Shown here piece by piece: positions 8,640 through 17,182 of a DNA stretch of 64,000 bases (the first letter of the stretch is position 1; every line of letters starts with the position of its first letter). The notes under the pieces were generated by a model. It was given only the letters and a program-made list of their open reading frames with translations, searched no databases and was not told the origin of the DNA. The stretch comes from Sphingomonas lacunae (GTDB lineage Bacteria; Pseudomonadota; Alphaproteobacteria; Sphingomonadales; Sphingomonadaceae), in assembly GCF_012979535.1 (NCBI RefSeq), contig NZ_CP053015.1:1612001-1676000 (forward strand). Reading direction: 5' to 3'. The translations under genes and the position numbers were made by a program.

Positions 8640-10034
8640 TCAATTCACTTTGAAGCGCTGTTCGAGCATGCCCCATGCTGCGCGAAGGCCCAGTGCCGCG
8701 CCGCCCTTGGCCCTGCCCGGTTTGGCGGAGGGCCGCCAGGCGAATGTGTCGAAGTGCGCCCAGGCGATGTCCTTTGGCACGAAACGGCGCAGGAACAGCG
8801 CGGCTGTGATGCTTCCGGCAAAGCCGCCTGCGGGCGAATTGGTCATGTCGGCCGTGTCGGATTTCAGCATTTCGTCATAACCGTCCCAAAGCGGCAGGCG
8901 CCACAGTGGGTCGTCGCGCTCCTTGCCCGCTGAAATCATGGCATCGGCCAGAGCATCGTCATTGGCGAACAGGGCGGGCAGATCAGGGCCGAGCGCAACC
9001 CGGGCCGCACCGGTCAAGGTGGCAAAATCGATGATCAGTTCGGGGTTGCCCTCGACCGCCTTGGTAAGGGCATCGCCCAATATCAGCCGCCCTTCGGCAT
9101 CGGTATTGTCAATCTCGACGGTCAGGCCCTTGCGGCTGGTGAGAATGTCGCCGGGTCGCATGGCATCGCCGGCGATACTGTTTTCAACAGCCGCCACCAG
9201 CAGGTGCAACCGGACCGGCAGACCGGTTTCCATGACCAGGCTGGCGAGCGCGAGGGCGTGGGCGGCGCCCCCCATGTCCTTTTTCATCAGCGCCATGCTG
9301 TTGCCCGGCTTGATGTTGAGTCCGCCGCTGTCAAACGTCACGCCCTTGCCAACGATGGCAACAGGCGGGTGGGCGGGATTGCCCCAGACCAGTTCAATCA
9401 GACGGGGCGCGCGGTTGCGCCCCGCAGCGCGACCGACCGCGGCGATCATGGGATAGCCTTGTTCGAGGGCATCGCCCTTGGTGACGGTCAGGTCTGCCTT
9501 GTGCTTGCGGGCGAGATCGGCGCTGGCCTGTTCCAGTTCGGCGGGGCCCAGATCAGCGGCGGTCGTGTTCACCAGATCGCGAACCATGCACACTGCCGTT
9601 GCTTCCCGCAGCGCGGCGGCCATGCGCACCGGGTCGGTCGTCAACAGGACACGGGGGGCCTCGGCTTCGGTCTTGGGCTTGTAGCGGATGTAGCGATACT
9701 GGCCGGTCAACCAGCCGAACATGGCGACGCCCGGGTCGCCGCTGGCGAGGCGATAGGTGCCCGCCGGCAGGACAGCCGCCAGTTTGGCAAGGCACCAGCT
9801 GGAGAAATTGCCGGCGTTGGCGGTTACGGTAACGACCGACCAGTCGTCAGCGCCGTCCCCCGGCAGTATCGCGTGGGCATAGCCTTCCAGCTTCATGCCC
9901 TGTGCGCTGATGGCGGTGCGCGCCCGCTCAGGCTGTGCGGCGAGCCAGCTTTCATAGCTGTGCTTGTCGACGACATGGATGGTGCGGGCTGGCTGCCCCT
10001 TGTCGGGTTGCAGCATGGGAGAGAAATCAGTCAT
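8640..10034 (-). CDS. M17 family leucyl aminopeptidase
   Basis: A 464-residue cytosolic dizinc aminopeptidase. It has the M17 signature NTDAEGRLILGDAL and the metal/substrate loop GKGVTFDSGGLNIKPG followed by MALMKKDMGGAAHALALA. The N-terminal ~160 residues are the less conserved macro-like domain, with WCLAKLAAVLPAGTYRLASG. The family releases N-terminal residues from peptides in protein turnover. It stands as a single gene, with no close co-directional partner upstream. I do not use pepA because sphingomonads carry more than one M17 paralogue. Confidence 0.92.
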   Translation of the reverse strand: MTDFSPMLQPDKGQPARTIHVVDKHSYESWLAAQPERARTAISAQGMKLEGYAHAILPGDGADDWSVVTVTANAGNFSSWCLAKLAAVLPAGTYRLASGDPGVAMFGWLTGQYRYIRYKPKTEAEAPRVLLTTDPVRMAAALREATAVCMVRDLVNTTAADLGPAELEQASADLARKHKADLTVTKGDALEQGYPMIAAVGRAAGRNRAPRLIELVWGNPAHPPVAIVGKGVTFDSGGLNIKPGNSMALMKKDMGGAAHALALASLVMETGLPVRLHLLVAAVENSIAGDAMRPGDILTSRKGLTVEIDNTDAEGRLILGDALTKAVEGNPELIIDFATLTGAARVALGPDLPALFANDDALADAMISAGKERDDPLWRLPLWDGYDEMLKSDTADMTNSPAGGFAGSITAALFLRRFVPKDIAWAHFDTFAWRPSAKPGRAKGGAALGLRAAWGMLEQRFKVN

Positions 10035-10083
10035 GCCACAGCTTTAGGCGTGGATGGCAGGGCGGGAAAGGGGGTACGCGCCC

Positions 10084-11625
10084 CTATTCCGCCGCCTCCG
10101 CCATGGCCGGAGCCGCTGCGACACTGGCCTTGCGAAATGTTAGGAACCCGTCCGTGATCGAGCTGGTGCGCATGTCGATCCTGTCAGCCAGATAATCCTG
10201 ATTGAGCCGCCAGGGGAGCTGGTCGGCATTTTTCGGCATGATCGAAAGCGAGCGCTGGATATAGCCTGATGAGAAATCAAAGACATTGTCCTCGATCAGC
10301 TGTTCGGGATGGTCGAGTACCGGCAGGGCAATGTCGCTGCCCGTCGCCGACATGTGGTTGAGCACACGGCACACCCATTCGGACACAATATCCGCACGCA
10401 GGGTCCAGCTGGCATTGAGATAGCCGAACACCGCCGCATAATTGGGAATGTTCGAGAACATGCAGCTCTTGTAATAGAAATGCTGGTTCCATTGCACCGG
10501 TTCACCGTCGACGCTGACAGCGATCTTGCCAGCCAGGGTCAGGTTGAGGCCTGTGGCGGTGATGATGACATCGGCATCAAGATGCTTGCCCGATTTGAGC
10601 AGGATGCCCGTTTCGTCAAAGCAGTCGATATGGTCGGTGACCACCGCCGCCTTGTCGTCGCGGATGGCATTGAAGAAATCGCCATCGGGTACCAGGCACA
10701 ACCGCTGGTCCCAAGGGTCATACGGAGGGGTGAAGGCGGCTTCGTCATATTTCTCGCCCAGCGCTTCCTTCAGCTTGCCGGTCAGGAAATCCTTGACCTT
10801 TTGCGGCTGGGTCTGGGCGCGCTTGAACACGATGTTCTGCATGTGGATGTTCTTGAAGCGGGTGAGCGCATAGGCCCAGCTTTCCGGCAGTATCTTGCGC
10901 AGGAAATTGGCGATGCCGTCGCGTGCCGGGCGTATGGCGTACCAGGTCGGTGTGCGCTGCAACATTGTCACATGGGCGGCGGCACCTGGGTCCCCCGGCT
11001 TGACCATTGACGGAACGATGGTGACCGCGGTCGCGCCCGAACCGATGACGACAACCTTTTTGCCCGCATAGTCAAAATCCTTGGGCCAGAATTGCGGGTG
11101 GATGATCTCTCCCTTGAATGTCTCGCGTCCCTTGAAACCGGCGTCATAGGGATTGTCATAATCATAATAGCCCGAACCCTGGTAGAGGAAGCGGGCGCGC
11201 ATCACCTGCCGTTCGCCGGTCGCGCTTTCGGTGGTCACGGTCCACATCGCATCGGCACTGTTCCAGTCGGCGGTCAGCACCTTCCGGTTCAGGCGGATGT
11301 GGCGGCGGATATCCCGTTCATCGACAATGCGGTTGAGATAGTCGAGAATCGCTGGACCGTCGGCAATCGACTTTTCATGCTTCCATGGTTCGAAAATGAA
11401 GCCGAGTGTGTGCATGTCGCTGTCCGAACGGATACCGGGATAGCGGAACAAATCCCATGTGCCGCCCAGATTTTCCCGCCGGTCAACCAGTGCAAAGCTG
11501 CGGTCAGGGCACTTTTGCTGCAAATGCACGGCCATGCCGATGCCGGAAATCCCCGCGCCGACGATCAGCACGTCGACGTCGGCGGCGTTGGTGGATGCTG
11601 GCGCAATCGGCGTCACAGCGTTCAT
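10084..11625 (-). CDS. Baeyer-Villiger-type flavin monooxygenase 1
   Basis: The start ATG at 11625 has GGGAGAG eight bases upstream and is preferred over the longer frame; the product is 513 residues. The FAD site is VLIVGAGISGIGMA, the NADPH site is KKVVVIGSGATAVTIVPS, and between them lies FKGEIIHPQFW, which fits the Baeyer-Villiger fingerprint FxGxxxHxxxW. Such enzymes insert one oxygen next to a carbonyl or oxidise heteroatoms using NADPH. It is one of three flavin monooxygenases within 16 kb and is most like the one at 21322-22872 (shared GTW..YPG.RSDSD). Substrate unknown. Confidence 0.9.
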   Translation of the reverse strand: MNAVTPIAPASTNAADVDVLIVGAGISGIGMAVHLQQKCPDRSFALVDRRENLGGTWDLFRYPGIRSDSDMHTLGFIFEPWKHEKSIADGPAILDYLNRIVDERDIRRHIRLNRKVLTADWNSADAMWTVTTESATGERQVMRARFLYQGSGYYDYDNPYDAGFKGRETFKGEIIHPQFWPKDFDYAGKKVVVIGSGATAVTIVPSMVKPGDPGAAAHVTMLQRTPTWYAIRPARDGIANFLRKILPESWAYALTRFKNIHMQNIVFKRAQTQPQKVKDFLTGKLKEALGEKYDEAAFTPPYDPWDQRLCLVPDGDFFNAIRDDKAAVVTDHIDCFDETGILLKSGKHLDADVIITATGLNLTLAGKIAVSVDGEPVQWNQHFYYKSCMFSNIPNYAAVFGYLNASWTLRADIVSEWVCRVLNHMSATGSDIALPVLDHPEQLIEDNVFDFSSGYIQRSLSIMPKNADQLPWRLNQDYLADRIDMRTSSITDGFLTFRKASVAAAPAMAEAAE

Positions 11626-11714
11626 TGCAGACTCTCCCGGCTCTGATTTAGGGGGCACACACTAGTGACAGCGATGTAAATTGCAACGGGGCTGCGATCC
11701 TCGACTTTCCTTCA

Positions 11715-12944
11715 TTGGCGTGTCCCTTCATCTGGGCTAAGGGGCGTGTCACAAAAGAGTCACGCAATTGTCATCTGCGCTCATCGGCGGCAGGCAAGGG
11801 CGCCGGAAAGGACAGTGTCATTCGCCAGATCGCCGCCTTGCCCTATCGCACCGAGGGGACCGGAATCGATGCGCCGGTCAGCATCCTGCTCGTCACGTCG
11901 CGCGGAACAGGTCGCTGGGTGATTCCCAAAGGGAACAGCATTGCCGGACTGGCGCCGCACGTCGCCGCTGCCCAGGAGGCCGAGGAGGAAGCAGGGGTGA
12001 TCGGGTCGGCTTGCCCGACACCGATCGGCACCTATCGCTATCGCAAACAGCGCGGCAATGGCGCATCGCTGTGGGTGGATGTCAGCGTCTTTCCCTTTGC
12101 CGTCACGCGGGAGCTCGACACATGGAAAGAAGCGCATGAACGTGAACGGCGCTGGTTCAAGCTGTCCGAAGCCGCTTCCAAGGTGGACGAGGACGACCTC
12201 AAGGACCTGATCCGCTCATTCGGGGCATCGGAATTCAATGCTGCGGCGCGACGCACGGGGGTGCTTGACCGCGTGGCCAAAAATACGGGGGTAAGTGGGA
12301 TGTTCGCATGGTTTCAGCGGCTGTTGCCAGCGCAGGGCAATTTTTTCGAGCTGTTCGAGGCGCATGCCGTTACCCTGGTCACCGGTTCAGATGCCCTCGC
12401 GCGGCTGTTGCAGGGCGGTGGCGGGATGGGCGACCATATCCGCGAAATTGTCGAGCGTGAGCATGAGGCCGACAATATCACCCGTGAAGTGTTGCAGGCT
12501 GTGCGCCGTACCTTTCTGACCCCGTTTGACCGCAGCGCCATCATCAGCCTGATCAGCGCGATGGACGACGCCATCGACCAGATGCAGCAAACCGCCGGAG
12601 CGGTGGATCTTTACGAGGTCAAGGAATTTGACCAGGAAATGAAGGATATGGCGGCGATCATCCGCGATGCCGCGCGTCTGACCGCAGAGGCGATGCCGCT
12701 ATTGCGTTCGATCGCCAAAAATGGCCCGCGCCTGCATGAACTGACCGAACGGCTGGTCCGCATGGAGGGGCATGCCGACGAAATTCATGCCGCCGGTCTC
12801 AAGCGCCTGTTCAGGGAACATGGAGAGAGCAACACGCTGACTTTCATCATCAAGCGGGAGATCTACCAGCATCTCGAACGGGTTGTTGACCGGCTGGAGG
12901 ATGTTGCCAACGAAATTGACGGCCTCGTCATCGACCACGCCTGA
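11715..12944 (+). CDS. Nudix hydrolase-DUF47 (PhoU-like) fusion frame
   Basis: One open frame of 409 residues joins two proteins that I would expect to be separate. Residues ~35-165 are a Nudix domain with RWVIPKGNSIAG and AAAQEAEEEAGV; the usual RE pair of the Nudix box reads QE. From residue 196 (ATG at 12300) the sequence is a complete DUF47 protein starting MFAWFQRLLPAQGNFFELFE, an all-helical PhoU-like regulator that partners Pit transporters. The only upstream in-frame starts are TTG 11715 or other non-ATG codons. Either a true fusion is made, or the Nudix part is translated separately or decayed and DUF47 starts at 12300. Gene order with the Pit transporter supports a phosphate role. 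Confidence 0.75.
   Translation: MACPFIWAKGRVTKESRNCHLRSSAAGKGAGKDSVIRQIAALPYRTEGTGIDAPVSILLVTSRGTGRWVIPKGNSIAGLAPHVAAAQEAEEEAGVIGSACPTPIGTYRYRKQRGNGASLWVDVSVFPFAVTRELDTWKEAHERERRWFKLSEAASKVDEDDLKDLIRSFGASEFNAAARRTGVLDRVAKNTGVSGMFAWFQRLLPAQGNFFELFEAHAVTLVTGSDALARLLQGGGGMGDHIREIVEREHEADNITREVLQAVRRTFLTPFDRSAIISLISAMDDAIDQMQQTAGAVDLYEVKEFDQEMKDMAAIIRDAARLTAEAMPLLRSIAKNGPRLHELTERLVRMEGHADEIHAAGLKRLFREHGESNTLTFIIKREIYQHLERVVDRLEDVANEIDGLVIDHA
12300..12944 (+). other. Internal start: stand-alone DUF47 reading (214 aa)
   Basis: The first ATG in the fusion frame lies at 12300, preceded by a G-rich GGGGGTAAGTGG that could serve as ribosome-binding site. The product would be a normal-length DUF47 protein. 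If translation begins here, the upstream Nudix segment is a distinct gene lacking a stop codon of its own. Confidence 0.5.
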
Positions 12945-12962
12945 TCCGGCGGGAGACGATCC

Positions 12963-13976
12963 ATGCATGAACTCGCTTTTCCGCTGCTCGTCGGGCTGAT
13001 CATCCTCGCCCTGATGTTCGATTTTCTCAACGGTTTGCATGACGCTGCCAATTCGATTGCCACCGTGGTCGCAACCCGGCTGCTGTCGCCCGTATGGGCG
13101 GTCATCTTTGCCGCCTTTTTCAATTTTGCCGCCTATTTCCTGTCGATCATCTTCCCCAGCCTGCACAAGGTTGCCGAGACCATTGGCAAGGGGATCATCG
13201 ACAAGGATCTGGTAACCCCGGCGGTTGTGTTCGGTGCGCTGGTGGGGGCGATGTTCTGGAACATCGTCACCTGGCTGAAAGGTATTCCTTCTTCTTCGAG
13301 TCATGCGCTGATTGGCGGAATCGTTGGTGCCGGCGTTGCCCATGCCGGGCTCAGCGGCATCCAGTGGACCGGCCTCAACAAGACGGTTGTCGCCATCTTC
13401 CTCTCACCAATGCTTGGCATGATGCTGGCAATGCTGGTCATGCTGTTGTCGAGCTGGGCGCTCAAGCGGGCGACGGCGCGCGGAGCGGAACGCAGCTTCC
13501 GCTTCATGCACCTCTTTTCCTCCGCCGCCTATTCGCTGAGCCACGGCCTCAATGATGCGCAGAAGACGATGGGGATCATCACTGTGCTGCTCTATTCGAC
13601 CGGCTATCTGGCGGGCGAATTCCATGTGCCGCACTGGGTGGCGATCAGCTGTTACATCGCCATTGCGTTGGGAACACTGTCCGGCGGGTGGAAGATCATT
13701 GAAACCATGGGCAGCCGCATCACCAAGCTGTCCCACCATCAGGGCTTTGCTGCATCGACCGGCGGCTCGATCATGGTGTTCACGGCCTCTTTGCTGGGCA
13801 TTCCCGTGTCAACGACCCACACTATCACCGGCAGCATTATCGGCGCCGGAGCCGCCCGTCGTGCCAGCGCGGTGCGCTGGGGCGTCGCGGGCAATGTCGT
13901 GACCGCATGGTTCATCACCCTGCCGGCCAGCGCCACGGTTGGCGCGCTATTCTACTGGCTCACGACCTTTTTCTGA
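12963..13976 (+). CDS. Inorganic phosphate transporter, Pit family
   Basis: A 337-residue inner-membrane permease with about ten hydrophobic helices. It has the duplicated Pit signature: DFLNGLHDAANSIATVVATR near the N-terminus and SHGLNDAQKTMGIITVLLYS in the second half. Pit carriers take up metal-phosphate complexes with protons. It begins 18 bp after the DUF47 gene with GGGAG before ATG, so the pair forms the classical DUF47-Pit operon, in which the DUF47 protein is thought to control transport. Confidence 0.93.
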   Translation: MHELAFPLLVGLIILALMFDFLNGLHDAANSIATVVATRLLSPVWAVIFAAFFNFAAYFLSIIFPSLHKVAETIGKGIIDKDLVTPAVVFGALVGAMFWNIVTWLKGIPSSSSHALIGGIVGAGVAHAGLSGIQWTGLNKTVVAIFLSPMLGMMLAMLVMLLSSWALKRATARGAERSFRFMHLFSSAAYSLSHGLNDAQKTMGIITVLLYSTGYLAGEFHVPHWVAISCYIAIALGTLSGGWKIIETMGSRITKLSHHQGFAASTGGSIMVFTASLLGIPVSTTHTITGSIIGAGAARRASAVRWGVAGNVVTAWFITLPASATVGALFYWLTTFF

Positions 13977-13995
13977 CGAACGACTCTGAGGATGA

Positions 13996-14373
13996 TCAGC
14001 GGCGCGGGCTGATGATCGGGCTAATATTGGTCAGTTCGAACGTGCCGTCGAGCTTTTTCCAAACGGTGGCACGAACCCGGCTGTTGTCGGACAGGGTCAG
14101 GTCGATCCTGTAGTTGATGCCCGCCACTACCTGTTGCTGGACCGCGTCTATACTGGTCAGCGTGACGCCAGGCTGGTTCATCGCAGTCACGGCAAATTGG
14201 GCAGCTTCGCGGGCATCTGGCGTGACCTCCCCGGTGGACCATCCACCCACTACGGCAGGCCCCTGTGGTTCCGGCTGGCCTGGAGTGCCTGCGGCATTGC
14301 CGTCCGCGCTGGCGGTGCAGGCGCCCAACAGTGTCGCAGCGGCGGCGGTGATCAGGATGGAGATGTTTCTCAT
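13996..14373 (-). CDS. Small lipoprotein with cystatin-like domain
   Basis: A 125-residue lipoprotein starting at the ATG at 14373, with AAGGAC upstream; the longer frame is rejected because a signal sequence begins here (MRNISILITAAAATLLGAC, with LGAC as lipobox). The mature part has GGWSTGEVTPDAREAAQFAV and then QQVVAGINYRI, which contains the QxVxG loop typical of cystatins. Cystatin-like folds inhibit papain-type proteases in eukaryotes; the role of bacterial ones is mostly unknown. It is 28 bp downstream of the M15 peptidase gene on the same strand. Confidence 0.75.
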   Translation of the reverse strand: MRNISILITAAAATLLGACTASADGNAAGTPGQPEPQGPAVVGGWSTGEVTPDAREAAQFAVTAMNQPGVTLTSIDAVQQQVVAGINYRIDLTLSDNSRVRATVWKKLDGTFELTNISPIISPRR

Positions 14374-14401
14374 GGCCGTGGTCCTTCGTCCATCAACGGG
14401 T

Positions 14402-15334
14402 TCAGTTGGTTTCGGGGGGCGCGAAAATTTCGTCACCAGGCTGGATCGGAAGATCGATGGGCGCCTCAACCTCCGGGCGGACGACCGATTCCTCTTCGCT
14501 GATCCGCCGGTTGCGTGAAACCACCCCGCTGCCACCGCCGACATAGCGATAATGCCAGGGTTCGAAGGAAACGCCCTGCGGGTTTCCTTCGGGGAAGGAG
14601 AGGTGGAAACCAAAGCGTCGTGCATTTTCCTTCAGCCAGCGGCCAACCGGATCATTTTTGAAACATTGTTCCAGGTTGCAGTTGCCATTGCGGCTGCCAA
14701 AATCGATCGCGAGACCGGTGGAATGCTCGCTGAAACCGGGCGGCGCGACCCAGCGCGCCTGCCCGGCATAGCCGCGCGAGGCGATGCGGTCAGCATTGCA
14801 GAACAGGGCAGCCTGTCGCTCGATCGAGCGATAACAGGAAATGCCCATCATGGCCCGCGCCACCGCCGGGTCATCGGCGCGCGCCGCCGCCAGCATCCGC
14901 GAGAGCGCACCCGCCGCAGAGGCGTGGATCAAGGAACAATTGCCGCCACCAAAGCCTGCTGGCGTCGCCACCAGAGAACTGCGGGGCGCTTCATCGCTGC
15001 GCAAATGACCGAACAATGTGCCGCCTGACGGCAGCTGGTCGCGCAAAGTGGCATAGTTGGATCGGCACAGTTTGACGGCATCAGCCTCCCCCCCGTCGGT
15101 CAGCGCCAACAGGCCATCAGCTGAAGACGGCGCCTCCCCGCCGGGTTTACCGGCAAGATCGCCGTTTACGCCATCACCGATGGGCACGGCAGCGACAGTG
15201 CCGTCCGGCAGATAATCTTGTGCATCGACGACGATCGCCGGTCCGGGCTGCCAACGTTCGGCAAGCAGCAGATAAGCCGCCGTGCCCAATCCTGAGATGA
15301 GGGCAACGACTAACAGGATTTTGAATGCGCGCAT
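14402..15334 (-). CDS. M15-type D-Ala-D-Ala carboxypeptidase / extensin-like protein
   Basis: A 310-residue protein with one N-terminal membrane anchor (MRAFKILLVVALISGLGTAAYLLL region) and a periplasmic enzyme domain. It shows the M15/VanY zinc site: GFSEHSTGLAIDFG (SxHxxGxAxD) and FEPWHYRYVG (the catalytic/zinc ExWHY). The central GISCYRSIERQAALF is also typical. Predicted to trim D-alanine from peptidoglycan stem peptides in the periplasm. It lies in a run of minus-strand envelope genes between the cystatin-like lipoprotein and two zinc-ribbon membrane proteins. Confidence 0.85.
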   Translation of the reverse strand: MRAFKILLVVALISGLGTAAYLLLAERWQPGPAIVVDAQDYLPDGTVAAVPIGDGVNGDLAGKPGGEAPSSADGLLALTDGGEADAVKLCRSNYATLRDQLPSGGTLFGHLRSDEAPRSSLVATPAGFGGGNCSLIHASAAGALSRMLAAARADDPAVARAMMGISCYRSIERQAALFCNADRIASRGYAGQARWVAPPGFSEHSTGLAIDFGSRNGNCNLEQCFKNDPVGRWLKENARRFGFHLSFPEGNPQGVSFEPWHYRYVGGGSGVVSRNRRISEEESVVRPEVEAPIDLPIQPGDEIFAPPETN

Positions 15335-15397
15335 GGTTGGCCTTGCAACAGGGGTGTTCGGGGCGCCCTGTCCCGGGTGCTGGTCCGCCTGAATGGT

Positions 15398-16192
15398 TTA
15401 GCAGGAGATATAGCTGCTCAACACCCACCCAATGGGATAACGACCATCGATCGGTTGGATGTGGACCCAGATATAGCCCGCACGGTCATATTGCTGGTCA
15501 AACGCCTGGAAACGCGAACCACGCGGCATGGCACCGATAACTGCGCCGGCTGGCGCATTGCGGATGCGGAGATTGCCGGAATTGGTGATGACTGAACAAT
15601 ATGTGCCATTGGGCAGCGGCGGCCGCACTGATGCTGTCGCTGCGGTTTCCGGTCCGGGCGGGCCGTCGCTCAGATTGATCGCGCTGACATAGCCGCGGCC
15701 ATCGGCCAGTTTGAACCAGTAGCTGTCGCCGCTGAGGCCACGATGCATGGTGCCGCGTACTTGCTGGCCCCGGCTCAACGTGCCGACGACCCGGCTGTCC
15801 GGGCCCTGGGCCGTGGCAATGTTGCGGATATTGGTCTGGCTGGTGACATATTTCAGCACCTCTGCGCCCACAGCCTCGGTAGCTACGGCCTCGGCGGGTG
15901 CCCCCGCGGCTGTGGCCTCCGGTGCAGCCTCCGCCTTGTCACGGGTCATGAACAGATAGGCGACGGCCACGCCGAGCAACAGCACAACCGCCCCGGCAAT
16001 GATCCATGGCAGGTTGGTCCCGCCGGGTGGTGCAACACCAGCGGCGGGATATTGCACGGGCGGAACATAGGGTGAGGGCGCGGGGCCAGCAGCGGGAGGA
16101 GGCGCGACTTGTGCCACCGAAGCACCGCAGCTGCCACAAAACTGTGCATTGGCTGCAAGTGCAGCGCCACAGCCGTTACAGAATTTCGCCAT
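15398..16192 (-). CDS. Zinc-ribbon membrane protein with two SH3 domains
   Basis: A 264-residue protein preceded by GGGGGGAATAAGG. It begins with a double CxxC zinc ribbon (KFCNGCGAALAANAQFCGSCG), followed by a proline-rich linker, one transmembrane helix (LPWIIAGAVVLLLGVAVAYL) and two SH3b-like repeats outside: TSQTNIRNIATAQGPDS and later SGNLRIRNAPAGAVIG. The topology puts the ribbon in the cytosol and the SH3 repeats in the periplasm, where such domains often bind cell wall. Its upstream neighbour shares the ribbon-linker-helix architecture. Function unknown. Confidence 0.75.
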   Translation of the reverse strand: MAKFCNGCGAALAANAQFCGSCGASVAQVAPPPAAGPAPSPYVPPVQYPAAGVAPPGGTNLPWIIAGAVVLLLGVAVAYLFMTRDKAEAAPEATAAGAPAEAVATEAVGAEVLKYVTSQTNIRNIATAQGPDSRVVGTLSRGQQVRGTMHRGLSGDSYWFKLADGRGYVSAINLSDGPPGPETAATASVRPPLPNGTYCSVITNSGNLRIRNAPAGAVIGAMPRGSRFQAFDQQYDRAGYIWVHIQPIDGRYPIGWVLSSYISC

Positions 16193-16334
16193 CCTTATTC
16201 CCCCCGGAGATCAAGAGAGCCTTGCCATGCCCTGCGTACAAGGCATGCCCTCGATAGCACCGCTATGCGGAGGGGCAAGAGGCTGGAAGGGCTTTTGCTC
16301 GCAATTTGGCGTCATCCGGCTCGCATCGGCCCGG

Positions 16335-17048
16335 TCAGTAGTTGACCTTGATGTCAAGGTAGCGGCCGGTGCTGCCGCTGCCATAAATGGACACTTCGAC
16401 CAGACTGCCTCCGGTGACAATGGCCCGCGCGGCCGCCGGACTGATACGGCCCTGCATCACCATGCGCTCCATGGTTGCCCGGTTGTTGGCACTGGCAAAG
16501 AAGCTGTCCCCGCTGTCGCCAGAATGGCGAATACCAAAGCGGTGCACATTGGCGCGATCCTGGCGAAGAATCTGCCAGGGCTGGCTGAGCCGCACACCAT
16601 CGCTGGCAAACAGGTCCTCGCGACCGATATAGGCGGTATAGCTGCCGATCAGGCGGTCTGCGCCGCTGTTGGTCGTGCCCGAGCTGATTGTTGCGGCGAC
16701 CGGTGCGGGGGCCGGCAACGGGGCGGAGGAAAGTGGCGGGCTCACCTCGGTCGCTGGCACCGCAGGAGGTGCTGCGGATGCAGTCTGTGGTGCGGCGGCA
16801 GCAGGGGCGGACGGTGCGTCGGCTGCAACTTGTGCAGGTGTGGAAGCTTCTTCACCTTGTTTCAGCATCAATATGTAGCCGCTGGCAATACCAAGCAGCA
16901 GCACGGCGAGAATGGCGATGACCCAGGGGAGAGATGATCCGCGTCCGCCGGGCACGGCCCCGCTGCTGCTTTGCGCCGAACCGCAGCCACCGCAAAAACC
17001 CGCGCCATCCTGAATCGCCGCGCCGCAATTCCGGCAAAATCCTGTCAT
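16335..17048 (-). CDS. Zinc-ribbon membrane protein
   Basis: A 237-residue protein with GGGGGGACGCCAG before the ATG. The first 25 residues form a zinc ribbon (FCRNCGAAIQDGAGFCGGCG), followed by a single helix (LPWVIAILAVLLLGIASGYIL), an Ala/Pro-rich spacer and a C-terminal ~110-residue domain (LIGSYTAYIGREDLFASDG and others) I do not recognise. It shares the N-terminal plan with the next gene downstream but has no SH3 repeats, so the two look like diverged paralogues that exchanged periplasmic domains. Function unknown. Confidence 0.7.
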   Translation of the reverse strand: MTGFCRNCGAAIQDGAGFCGGCGSAQSSSGAVPGGRGSSLPWVIAILAVLLLGIASGYILMLKQGEEASTPAQVAADAPSAPAAAAPQTASAAPPAVPATEVSPPLSSAPLPAPAPVAATISSGTTNSGADRLIGSYTAYIGREDLFASDGVRLSQPWQILRQDRANVHRFGIRHSGDSGDSFFASANNRATMERMVMQGRISPAAARAIVTGGSLVEVSIYGSGSTGRYLDIKVNY

Positions 17049-17135
17049 CTGGCGTCCCCCCTGAAGAATGTCCGTTTGGGATAAAATGCGCCGCGTTATC
17101 GGCCAATGATTTTATTGCGCTGGTCCTGCTGCCAC

Positions 17136-17166
17136 TTGCGGTTAACGCTTCCCTAATCGCTATAAT
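17136..17166 (+). promoter_or_regulatory. Candidate promoter of the GGDEF gene
   Basis: A perfect TATAAT at 17161-17166 lies 16 bases before the ATG of the diguanylate cyclase gene, and TTGCGG at 17136 is a possible but distantly spaced -35 (19 bases). The palindrome TGCTATAGCA follows at 17167-17176. The very short leader and lack of a ribosome-binding site suggest near-leaderless translation. Confidence 0.35.
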
Positions 17167-17182
17167 GCTATAGCATTGATTT

